Shown piece after piece: positions 32,460 through 39,791 of a DNA stretch of 39,791 nt. Source of the stretch: Eremococcus coleocola DSM 15696 (GTDB taxonomy: Bacteria > Bacillota > Bacilli > Lactobacillales > Aerococcaceae). How positions within the stretch are numbered: position 1 is the first letter of the stretch; each line of letters opens with the position of its first letter. The DNA is taken from contig NZ_AUAT01000022.1 of assembly GCF_000428865.1 (NCBI RefSeq), positions 1-39,791 of the forward strand, in the 5' to 3' direction. The translations under genes and the position numbers were made by a program. Under the pieces are notes generated by a model, which saw only the letters and a list, made by a program, of their open reading frames with translations, had not been told where the DNA came from and made no database searches.

Positions 32460-33659
32460 ATGAATAAATTAAATGAATTGAGGCAGAAACGTGCCAAAGC
32501 CTGGGATCAAACCAAGGCTTTTTTAGATGAATGTCACAAAAATTCAGATGTTTTATCCATTGAAGATGTCCAAACCTACGATCGAATGGAGAATGAAGTC
32601 GTTGCTTTAGGAAAAGAAATTGAACGCTTAGAGAAACAGGAGGAGATGGATCGGATGATGAATCAAGCGACTAGCCAAGGGATTGTCCAAAATCCCCAAG
32701 CACAACCCACTACTAAAACCGGGAAAGCTAGCCCTGAGTATAGTGAAGCCTTTTGGAATGTCATGCGAGGAAAACAGCCTAGCACCTTCACCAATGCTCT
32801 CCAAGTCGGGACAGATACAGAAGGTGGCTATTTAGTGCCTGATGAGTTTGAACGGATCTTAATTGAAGGTTTAGAGTCTGAGAATATCTTCCGTCAAATT
32901 TCTAAGGTCATCCAAACCAATAGCGGTGAGCGAAAAATTCCAGTCGTGGCTTCCAAAGGTGACGCTTCTTGGATGGATGAAGAGGGAGCCTATGTTGAAA
33001 GCGACATGAGCTTCAATCAAGTTTTACTAGGAGCTCACAAACTAGGAACCTTAGTCAAAGTTTCAGAAGAATTGTTGAATGATTCTGCTTTTGATTTGCC
33101 AAGCTATATCGCACGTGAGTTTTCTAGACGCTTGGGCTCTAAGGAAGAAGAAGCCTTCTTAACAGGTGATGGCGTAGGAAAACCTCTAGGAATCTTAAAG
33201 GATACGAATTTAGAAGTTGGAGCTACCACTGCAGCTGCTAAAAGTATCACTTTTGATGAGTTAATTGACCTGTATTATTCCTTGAAAGAGCCTTATAGAA
33301 AATCAGCTGTTTTCATCATGAATGACCAGACGGTTAAGGCAGTCCGCCAGCTTAAAGACAATAGCGGTCAATATATCTGGCAACCATCTCTGGTGGCTGA
33401 TACTCCAGACCAAATCCTAAACTGCCCAGTCTTGACTTCTCCTTACATGCCTGAGATGGCAGGTGGAGCAAGCACTGTTCTCTTTGGAGACTTCTCTTAT
33501 TTCTGGATTGCAGATCGTGAGGGCCGTAGCTTCAAGCGTCTCAACGAACTATATGCCACTAATGGGCAAGTTGGCTTCTTAGGCTCTCAGCGGGTAGACG
33601 GGAAGTTGGTCTTGCCAGAAGCCTTTAAGGTCTTAAAACAAAAAGGCACAACTGCCTAA
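32460..33659 (+). CDS. HK97-fold major capsid protein
   Basis: This 399-residue protein has an N-terminal coiled-coil delta domain (about 1-75; KLNELRQKRAKAWDQTKAFL, ENEVVALGKEIERLEKQEE) expected to be cleaved off by the preceding protease. The HK97 core begins near ALQVGTDTEGGYLVPDEFER and contains LVKVSEELLNDSAFDL, FLTGDGVGKPLGIL and VFIMNDQTVKAVRQL. Length is typical. TAGGAGG precedes ATG 32460. Confidence 0.94.
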   Translation: MNKLNELRQKRAKAWDQTKAFLDECHKNSDVLSIEDVQTYDRMENEVVALGKEIERLEKQEEMDRMMNQATSQGIVQNPQAQPTTKTGKASPEYSEAFWNVMRGKQPSTFTNALQVGTDTEGGYLVPDEFERILIEGLESENIFRQISKVIQTNSGERKIPVVASKGDASWMDEEGAYVESDMSFNQVLLGAHKLGTLVKVSEELLNDSAFDLPSYIAREFSRRLGSKEEEAFLTGDGVGKPLGILKDTNLEVGATTAAAKSITFDELIDLYYSLKEPYRKSAVFIMNDQTVKAVRQLKDNSGQYIWQPSLVADTPDQILNCPVLTSPYMPEMAGGASTVLFGDFSYFWIADREGRSFKRLNELYATNGQVGFLGSQRVDGKLVLPEAFKVLKQKGTTA

Positions 33660-33676
33660 ATTGAAAGGGGGAATGG

Positions 33677-33955
33677 ATGATGGTGGTCACACTGGATGAA
33701 GCTAAGCTGTTTTTAAGAGTCGAGCATTCAGAGGAGGATTCTTTGATCACTCATTTAATCCAAACCTCTCAAGCAACGGTTGAAAATGTCTTGAGACACC
33801 CTCTGTCTGATTATCAGGAAGTTCCAGCAGATATCAAAATGGCCATCCTCTATGGGGTGGCCTATTTGTTTGAAAATAGAGAAACTGCTGATTTTCACTC
33901 CATGATTTTGTTGATGCGGGCGATTCTCTTTCCTTATCGAACGGAGGTGTTTTAA
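33677..33955 (+). CDS. Head-tail connector protein (gp6-like)
   Basis: This 92-residue protein reads VTLDEAKLFLRVEHSEEDSL, then LIQTSQATVENVLRH and IKMAILYGVAYLFENRE, the helical pattern of HK97 gp6/SPP1 gp15-type connectors that sit below the portal. AAAGGGGG precedes the start. The stop overlaps the start of the next frame by one base, the last intact phage gene boundary in the window. Confidence 0.88.
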   Translation: MMVVTLDEAKLFLRVEHSEEDSLITHLIQTSQATVENVLRHPLSDYQEVPADIKMAILYGVAYLFENRETADFHSMILLMRAILFPYRTEVF

Positions 33956-36900
33956 TGGCAAACAAAGAATTAATTGGTCGGTTAGATCAAAGAATCCTCA
34001 TTTGTCACGTTCAAGAAATTAGGGATAAATATAACACTCGTATTGGCAAGAAACGTTTGATTAAATATCTCTGTTGGGCTCATGTCACCAATTTACATAG
34101 AGACGAGTATTATGCTGCTTACGGTTTGAGACTTCATAAAGAACCGAATATGAAGTTCGTCTCCGAAACGGATGCCTTAAAAGGTAAAGGGATGACCCGG
34201 GATGAATTTATCGAATTTGCCGTTTCAGAAGAGGCTGAGGACGCTAAACAAGTGACGTTTATTTCGCTACAAGACTTGAAAGGGGCACGGTTTGCAGGAG
34301 GCCCTCACAAAAAGTTAGACTGGGTAGCTGAAATACCTTGGGATCTCTTAGTCATTGATGAAGCGCATGAAGGGGTGGATACTCGAAAGACGGACTGCGC
34401 TTTTGAGAAAATTAATCGCGACTTTACACTCCATTTATCTGGAACGCCATTTAAAGCCATTGCGAATGAGAAGTTTATGGCGGATCAAATCTATAATTGG
34501 TCTTATCTTGACGAGCAACAAGCGAAGGCGAACTGGGATCCAACACTCGATACTAATCCTTATGAAAAATTACCAACCTTAAGTCTTTTTACTTATCAGA
34601 TGAGTAGCCTCGTCCAAGATCGACTACAAAAAGGGGCGAATATAGAAGAAGACGGTAATATGGATTATGCTTTTGACTTGAACGAATTCTTCGCAACGAA
34701 GGATAACGGGCGTTTTGAGTATGAAGCGAGCGTCATTAAGTTCTTGGATAATTTGTCACAAGGCAAGATGCCTTTTTCACCGACGGAGTATCGTCATCAG
34801 TTAGATCATACATTTTGGCTCCTACCAAGAGTTGCCTCAGTCAAGGCGATTGAAGCATTATTGAAGAAACATCCTGTCTTCAAGGATTACCAAATCATCT
34901 TAGCCGCTGGGGATGGCGAAAGTCTAATTGATAGTGAAACAGAGTTAGAACAAAGTCAAGAAGTTAAGAAAAATCAAAAATCATATGATAAAGTCAAGGC
35001 AGCGATTGCGAAATATCCTAAGACGATTACCCTATCGGTTGGGCAACTTACAACAGGGGTAACGATTCCCGAGTGGACGGCTGTATTGATGCTGTCAAAT
35101 ATTAAGTCACCTGCCCTATATTTCCAAGCAGCCTTTAGAGCACAGAATCCTTACGAGTACGAAAAGGATGGGCAACTCTTCCGTAAAGAGAATGCGTATA
35201 TCTTTGACTTTGCGCCAGAGCGCACGCTGATTCTCTTTGATGAATTTGCTAAAAATCTAACGCCGGGTCAATCGGAGACGACGAAGCTGCGTCATGACCA
35301 GATTAAGACGTTGTTGAATTTCTTCCCGGTGATTGCAGAAGATGATCAAGGGGAGATGAAAGAACTCAATTCCGAGGAAGTATTAACCATTCCACGTCAT
35401 ATTAAAGCGCGTGAGGTCGTTCGCCAAGGCTTTATGTCTAACCTGCTCTTCAACAATATTGTAGGGATCTTTGGCGCGCCAAAAGAATTGGTTGGAATTA
35501 TTAATAAGATTAAGCCCGAAGAGAATAAGAAGCATGCGAAAGAAGCACGGCCAATTGATTTACAGAATCCAATGCTAAATGATCGCGGCGAAGTTGAAAT
35601 TCCTGATGAAATCGTTATTAACCGAACGAGAGATATCTTTGGTGATAAAGTCTTCCAAGTCGAAGACAAGCCGGAATCTGTAACAGTGACGGATTTAACC
35701 AACCGCTTCATGGACAGTATAAAAGATGACTTTGATGAATTAAAAAATCAATTTGACTTGAATGCAACTCAGACAAATCGTGTTCAAGATAACGTCAAAC
35801 GCAATATTAAAGATGTGGTTGAGGAAGAAGTAAACTACTTTACAACCCAAACAACTTACATTCAAAAAGACTATAATGACGCGCTTGTAAATCCGAATAA
35901 TACCAAAACTATGACTGAACTTGATGAAGAGCGTCAGGCAAAAGAAAGAGAGCTACGTCAAGCGTTCCAACAAAATATTCAAAAACGAACCCAAGAAACA
36001 TTGAAGAAAACTGTCGAAACAGAATCTAAAAAAGTCGAAGAACGGAAGAAAAACAAAACGGAGCAAGATACCCGAGATCACTTACGTGGATTTACCCGGA
36101 CGATTCCTGCCTTCCTTATGGCGTATGGTGACCGTGATACAAGGCTGGGTAATTTTGAACAGAACATTGACCCAGATACTTTCCTGGAAATTACCTCGAT
36201 TACGATTGAAGAATTTAGGAAGTTACGTGATGGCTTTAAGTATATTGACGATGAGGGTCAAGAGCGTGAGTTTAAAGGGTTCTTTGACGAGACGGTCTTC
36301 AATGCCAGTGTCCAAGAATTCTTTGATAAGAAAGACGAACTAGCTGATTACTTTGATGAGCAACTGCTTGAAGATATCTTTGACTATATTCCGAACCAGC
36401 AGACCAATCAGATTTATACGCCACGCGGTGTCGTTAAATTGATGGTCGATAAGTTAGAAGAAGAGAATCCAGGAATCTTTCAGAATAAGTATATGAAGTT
36501 TGCGGACTTATATACTAAGAGTGGGCTCTATCTAACGGAATTGGTAAAACGATTAAATGAAGGCTTAGCCGATCAAATCCCTAATCAAGAAGAGCGAATT
36601 AAGTGGATCTTAGAGAATCAGGTCTATGGGGTTGCTCCAAGTAATATAATTTACAATATTGCGAAAAACTATGTCTATGGCATTCACAGGGATATTGATA
36701 CCCGTAACTTAGTCCAATGGGACATGGCGAAATCTGCCCAAGAAGGAACGATGAAAGAAGATTTAATCAAAGCCTATGGAGGTGAGAAAGTGAAGTTTGA
36801 TGTGATTGTAGGGAATCCGCCGTATCAGCAACCAGGTACAGGTGAAAATTCAAGAGATGAGCCTATTTATCATCTATTTATAAATGATAGTTATGATATA

Positions 36901-37830
36901 GCAGAGAAAGTTATTTTAATAACACCAGCTCGTTTTCTATTTAATGCAGGCCAAACACCAAAATCTTGGAATGAAAAAATGTTAAACGATAGACATATAA
37001 AAGTTGTTTTCTATGAAGTAAACAGCACAAAAATCTTCCCTTCTAACGATATTAAGGGGGGTATAGCTGTTACATACAGAGATATTAATTCAGACTTTGG
37101 AAAAATAGGTACTTTTACAGCTATTAAAGAAATAAATTTAATTTTAAGAAAAGTAAAGAGAATGAATCAAGAAAGCATTAACAAAATTTTATATGGTAAA
37201 AGTACATATAAGTTTAATGAAACTTTATATGAGGATTATCCTGAATTGTTACAAAGGGTAACGGTTGGCGAGCGAAAATCTATAAATTCTAATATTTTCG
37301 AAAAGTTTTCTGAAGTTTTCTTTGATGAGGATGTATCAGGAGATATGATTCAAATATATGGCAGACTGAATCATAATAGAATAACAAAATATATTGACAA
37401 AAAATATATCATGCCTCATCCTAATCTAGATAAGTATAAAGTGCTTGTTCCAGCATCTAATGGTAGTGGTGCATTAGGTGAAGTTCTTAGTACACCAGTT
37501 ATGGGTACACCAGTTATGGGTACACCAGTTATGGGTTATACTCAAACTTTCATTTCATTTGGTGATTTTGATGATGAGATAGAAGCTCAAAATGCATTAT
37601 CTTATATGAAAACTAAGTTTTTAAGAGCAATGTTAGGGACAATGAAAGTTACTCAACATAATCAATCAAAAGAAGTGTGGAAAAATGTCCCACCACAAGA
37701 CTTCACCTCAAACTCCGACATTGATTGGTCAAAATCCATTCCGGAAATTGATCAACAACTGTATGCCAAATATGGATTGAATGAAGAAGAAATTCAGTTT
37801 ATTGAAGAGAACGTTCAACCAATGGAATAA
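33955..37830 (+). CDS. Chimeric ORF: phage head-closure N-terminus fused to truncated helicase-methyltransferase
   Basis: This is an uninterrupted 1291-codon frame. Residues 1 to about 65 (ELIGRLDQRILICHVQEIRD, LCWAHVTNLHRDEYYAAYGL) look like a phage head-closure protein. From about residue 66 it becomes a restriction-type enzyme: DEAH motif LLVIDEAHEG (near 134), SGTPFKAI (near 162), QLTTGVTIPEW, QAAFRAQNPY (near 394), a charged coiled coil (about 640-705), the SAM-region variant FADLYTKSGLYLTEL (near 855), FDVIVGNPPYQ (adenine methylase motif IV, near 955), a specificity region with a TPVMG repeat, and the tail IDQQLYAKYGLNEEEIQF. No helicase Walker A is present, so the helicase N-terminus, and probably a nuclease domain, was lost at the fusion. 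Methylase activity could remain; restriction seems unlikely. Confidence 0.8.
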   Translation: MANKELIGRLDQRILICHVQEIRDKYNTRIGKKRLIKYLCWAHVTNLHRDEYYAAYGLRLHKEPNMKFVSETDALKGKGMTRDEFIEFAVSEEAEDAKQVTFISLQDLKGARFAGGPHKKLDWVAEIPWDLLVIDEAHEGVDTRKTDCAFEKINRDFTLHLSGTPFKAIANEKFMADQIYNWSYLDEQQAKANWDPTLDTNPYEKLPTLSLFTYQMSSLVQDRLQKGANIEEDGNMDYAFDLNEFFATKDNGRFEYEASVIKFLDNLSQGKMPFSPTEYRHQLDHTFWLLPRVASVKAIEALLKKHPVFKDYQIILAAGDGESLIDSETELEQSQEVKKNQKSYDKVKAAIAKYPKTITLSVGQLTTGVTIPEWTAVLMLSNIKSPALYFQAAFRAQNPYEYEKDGQLFRKENAYIFDFAPERTLILFDEFAKNLTPGQSETTKLRHDQIKTLLNFFPVIAEDDQGEMKELNSEEVLTIPRHIKAREVVRQGFMSNLLFNNIVGIFGAPKELVGIINKIKPEENKKHAKEARPIDLQNPMLNDRGEVEIPDEIVINRTRDIFGDKVFQVEDKPESVTVTDLTNRFMDSIKDDFDELKNQFDLNATQTNRVQDNVKRNIKDVVEEEVNYFTTQTTYIQKDYNDALVNPNNTKTMTELDEERQAKERELRQAFQQNIQKRTQETLKKTVETESKKVEERKKNKTEQDTRDHLRGFTRTIPAFLMAYGDRDTRLGNFEQNIDPDTFLEITSITIEEFRKLRDGFKYIDDEGQEREFKGFFDETVFNASVQEFFDKKDELADYFDEQLLEDIFDYIPNQQTNQIYTPRGVVKLMVDKLEEENPGIFQNKYMKFADLYTKSGLYLTELVKRLNEGLADQIPNQEERIKWILENQVYGVAPSNIIYNIAKNYVYGIHRDIDTRNLVQWDMAKSAQEGTMKEDLIKAYGGEKVKFDVIVGNPPYQQPGTGENSRDEPIYHLFINDSYDIAEKVILITPARFLFNAGQTPKSWNEKMLNDRHIKVVFYEVNSTKIFPSNDIKGGIAVTYRDINSDFGKIGTFTAIKEINLILRKVKRMNQESINKILYGKSTYKFNETLYEDYPELLQRVTVGERKSINSNIFEKFSEVFFDEDVSGDMIQIYGRLNHNRITKYIDKKYIMPHPNLDKYKVLVPASNGSGALGEVLSTPVMGTPVMGTPVMGYTQTFISFGDFDDEIEAQNALSYMKTKFLRAMLGTMKVTQHNQSKEVWKNVPPQDFTSNSDIDWSKSIPEIDQQLYAKYGLNEEEIQFIEENVQPME
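37492..37536 (+). repeat. Three tandem 15-bp repeats in the specificity region
   Basis: ACACCAGTTATGGGT occurs three times without interruption (37492-37506, 37507-37521, 37522-37536), encoding TPVMG three times at residues 1180-1194. The unit is a multiple of three, so copy-number change would keep the frame. Confidence 0.95.
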
Positions 37831-37844
37831 TAGTTATGACTAGA

Positions 37845-37883
37845 CAGGGTTTCTAATCACTTACCAAGTGGTTAGAAACCCTG
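37845..37883 (+). terminator. Strong terminator after the chimeric ORF
   Basis: An 18-bp stem joins CAGGGTTTCTAATCACTT (37845-37862) to its complement (37866-37883) with one G-U pair and a 3-base loop, followed by ATTTGTTTCATTTT. It starts 14 bases after the stop codon. Confidence 0.8.
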
Positions 37884-37942
37884 ATTTGTTTCATTTTATT
37901 TCACACTCACCATCCAATTTTAATAGAGGAGACAATAAGCGT

Positions 37943-38229
37943 ATGAATATTACAAAGCAGAAAAATGTGTACCAAATAGAGGAAAACGAAAGGATATTAG
38001 CGACCATCAAAACCTACCGCAATCAACATCATTTGAGAAATATATCGCGTTAATATCCGATGAAGATTTTTATGTAAAGGATTATGGTGAAATTGCTTGT
38101 GTCAGTTCGATTACGGATATAATTAATAGCAACAATAAAAACACTCATATTCACTTTGTGAACATTCCTCATGCTAGCAGGAAGTACAAAATGAATATGA
38201 GTTATTTTGACTCGGAAATTTCAACTTGA
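37943..38229 (+). pseudogene. Unrecognised broken gene
   Basis: ATG 37943 follows AGAGGAG and opens MNITKQKNVYQIEENERILA, which stops at 38053. A second frame opens before that stop and continues EKYIALISDEDFYVKDYGEI and SSITDIINSNNKNTHIHFVN to a stop at 38227-38229. A single frameshift near 38020-38035 would join them into a protein of about 95 residues. I do not recognise the family. It is moderately AT-rich. It may be real in relatives, but evidence here is weak. Confidence 0.35.
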
Positions 38230-38288
38230 AGTTAGCCACTTATCGTAAACAATGTGTTACCTACTAATTTACTGTATTGGTCTATCTA

Positions 38289-38398
38289 GTCAGTGCTTGA
38301 TAATGAGCTGAGGCATGATAGGGTCATTCCAAGGCTGGCCTCTGTCAGCTTTCCAAACTATCAGTCATGCCGAAGGAGGCTCGTTGTCAAGCACTGAC
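38289..38398. repeat. 110-nt long hairpin at the end of the IS30 remnant
   Basis: GTCAGTGCTTGATAATGAGC (38289-38308) pairs with 38379-38398 over 20 bp with two G-U pairs. An inner arm GGCATGA (38312-38318) pairs with TCATGCC (38365-38371), and AAGGCTG with CAGCTTT closes the top. The transposase stop codon lies in the right arm. Confidence 0.75.
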
Positions 38399-39358
38399 GA
38401 GACCTTCCTCTTGTCTTGCCATTTTGAAGGCTTTAGTAAAGACTTCATGAGGTGTTTGATAACCTAATATTTTCCTAGGATAATCATTCATCCATTGTTG
38501 AATTCTCAAACAATCCCTTTAAGTTAAGTCACTCATAGAGTTACCTTTTGGAATGAAACGACGAATGAATTTATGTTGATTCCCACTCGTTCCTCTCTCC
38601 CAAGAGGCATAGAAATGCGTAAAATAGACATCTAATACCTCAGATAACCCTTCGTGGAGTCCTGAAAATTCTGAACCGTTATCTGATGTGATACTCTTAA
38701 AGATAGATTCAAACTGATCACCTGCTCGTTCTTTCAAATTCGTCACTGCTTTATCGACTGATTCAGCACTTTTCCGTCAATTTTTAGAATAACTTCAAAG
38801 CGTGTTTGTCTTTCAACGAGCGTGAGTAATACCTGATCGGATTTTGTCTTATTCCCTATAACGGTGTCGATTTCCCAATGACCAAATTCTTTTCGATCCT
38901 TAACTGCCTTAGGTCTTTTTGTAATCGAAGTCCCTATATTAAATTTCACTCGAGTTTCTGGCGTTTTACGTCGTTTTCCTTTTTTGCCTAAGAATATCGA
39001 GAGAGATTTGGAGAATCCCTTGATAAATCCAATTATAGATAGTCTTAAACGAAACCTTTCCTTGATAATCACGTCCTGCTATCTGTTCAGGGGACCAAGT
39101 AAGTAGTAGTTTAGAGTGAATCGCTTGAATCAATTCAGACGTATGCTTCGGTTTTCTTCCTTTGGATTAACCTTTGATCTCTACATTCATATAAGCCGTA
39201 CTTGCTTGATAAGCGCCAGAAATACATCTTCCTAATTCACGATAAATGATAGAGCGATGTCGGTTTAGTAACTTAGCGATTCGGTTGACTGGATAACCAA
39301 CTTGATGGAGTATTTCTATTTTTGAACGTTCTTCTATGGTAAGCTATGTGTAGCTCAT
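38387..39358 (-). pseudogene. IS30-family transposase, decayed
   Basis: Conceptual translation from ATG 39358 gives MSYT, a TAG, then LTIEERSKIEILHQVGYPV, IAKLLNRHRSIIYRELGRC, a TAA after MNVEIKG, SKGRKPKHTSELI, LLLTWSPEQIAGRDYQGKVS, frameshifts around 39000-38760, ITSDNGSEFSGLHEGLSEVL (DDE catalytic segment), SWERGTSGNQHKFIRRFIPK, and finally NDYPRKILGYQTPHEVFTKAF. This is the IS30 family order. At least two nonsense codons and several frame changes make it inactive. The usual N.LIR reads NQHKFIR. The element separates the unknown gene from the GH4 gene. Confidence 0.88.
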
Positions 39359-39508
39359 AACAGTCCTCCGTGTTAGTGTTTGTATGATTACTTACATTTT
39401 ACACGAACCTGTTATGAGTCTTTTAATATTTGTCTCAATAAATTTTACAATCTATCTTAATTTAAAGTGAGTTTATATTATCAAACTCTACAGATAATAA
39501 AAATGATA
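39359..39508. other. IS30 right flank and downstream of GH4 gene
   Basis: No gene is seen. The segment from 39359 to about 39425 probably contains the IS30 terminal repeat and transposase promoter, and the rest is AT-rich spacer after the glycosidase stop. I could not identify a convincing matching repeat at the left end. Confidence 0.35.
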
Positions 39509-39791
39509 TTATTTTAATTCAACCCAATACTCTCCATTAACTTCAATAAATTCATCTAATATCTTTTTAGCCACTTCACCATTAGGTACGGATTGATTTA
39601 AAGTAAAGGCTTTTAGAGCTTTTTGATATGAATTTTCAAAGAAAGCATCTACAAGTAACTTTTCTGCAGCAACTTGAGCTTCCATTAAACCTTTGTGGAA
39701 ATCTGGAATATTAAATCTAAGTGATATAGGTTCTACACCTTGAGCATTGACATAACAAGGTACTTCAACAACAGCATCTCCTCTTAGATTA
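39509..39791 (-). CDS. GH4 family glycosidase, C-terminal part
   Basis: About 93 C-terminal residues are in the window: GDAVVEVPCYVNAQGVEPI, then HKGLMEAQVAAEKLLVDAFF and ALKAFTLNQSVPNGEVAKKI, ending EYWVELK. VVEVPC followed by a helical QxxxExLxVxA segment is the C-terminal signature of family 4 glycosidases (alpha-galactosidase MelA, 6-phospho-glucosidases), which need NAD and Mn and hydrolyse alpha- or phospho-glycosides in the cytoplasm. The gene continues beyond the window, so the substrate cannot be chosen. It is co-oriented with, and downstream-adjacent to, the IS30 remnant. Confidence 0.85.
   Translation of the reverse strand, partial: NLRGDAVVEVPCYVNAQGVEPISLRFNIPDFHKGLMEAQVAAEKLLVDAFFENSYQKALKAFTLNQSVPNGEVAKKILDEFIEVNGEYWVELK

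Noticed and set aside
37492-37536. CRISPR-like short repeats
   Set aside because: The units are contiguous with no spacers and lie in a coding frame as TPVMG repeats.
1-39791. tRNA or rRNA genes and a phage attachment site
   Set aside because: I found no cloverleaf-like segment and no duplicated att-like core at the prophage module edges, although I could not scan exhaustively.

Overview
The window looks like the chromosome of a low-GC Firmicute, most likely Lactobacillales and possibly an Aerococcaceae- or Streptococcus-like genus. This rests on Gram-positive Shine-Dalgarno sites, the phage gene order and the RlmD and GH4 proteins. No tRNA, rRNA or CRISPR array is visible. It is a mosaic of host genes, insertion-sequence remains, defence genes and a prophage module cut off on both sides.

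Left part (1-7500). An IS3-family orfA end is followed by rlmD (23S rRNA methyltransferase), a decayed serine recombinase and a second IS3 end. Next comes a conspicuously AT-rich insert: a decayed lipid kinase, a MarR regulator and a two-gene HrtBA-like ABC exporter that shares a compact divergent promoter with marR. The insert is closed by a third IS3 end, a PucR-type regulator fragment and a 5'-truncated DASS-type anion transporter.

Defence island (7862-14783). The genes are an AlbA_2 (Schlafen-like) protein and a cytosine-5 DNA methyltransferase with its own N-terminal helix-turn-helix and two operator-like palindromes. Opposite these lies one tight minus-strand run: a zinc-finger/degenerate-HNH protein, a small middle component, a DUF2326-type ATPase, an XRE regulator and a type II restriction endonuclease. 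I read the first three as an ABC three-component (ABC-3C) conflict system joined to a type II restriction-modification system.

Prophage module (14984-about 34150). All genes are on the plus strand. The replication block holds a small basic protein, a structured leader RNA with terminator, a sigma-like protein, a DUF2800 nuclease, a DUF2815 ssDNA-binding protein, family A DNA polymerase, a primase-helicase, an origin-like inverted repeat, VRR-NUC, an SNF2 helicase and a DUF1492 regulator. The packaging and head block holds HNH, a cos-like gap, the small terminase, a SAM synthetase, a broken ParB/methylase gene, the large terminase, portal, ClpP-like protease, HK97 capsid and a connector. Integrase, repressor, tail and lysis genes are absent.

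Right part (33955-39791). About 65 codons of the next phage gene (head closure) run in frame into the C-terminal portion of a large helicase-methyltransferase restriction enzyme, giving a 1291-codon chimeric ORF with a 15-bp tandem repeat in its specificity region. After it come an unrecognised broken gene, a long hairpin, a decayed IS30-family transposase and the 3' end of a GH4 glycosidase gene. The prophage remnant is thus bounded on both sides by restriction or defence genes.
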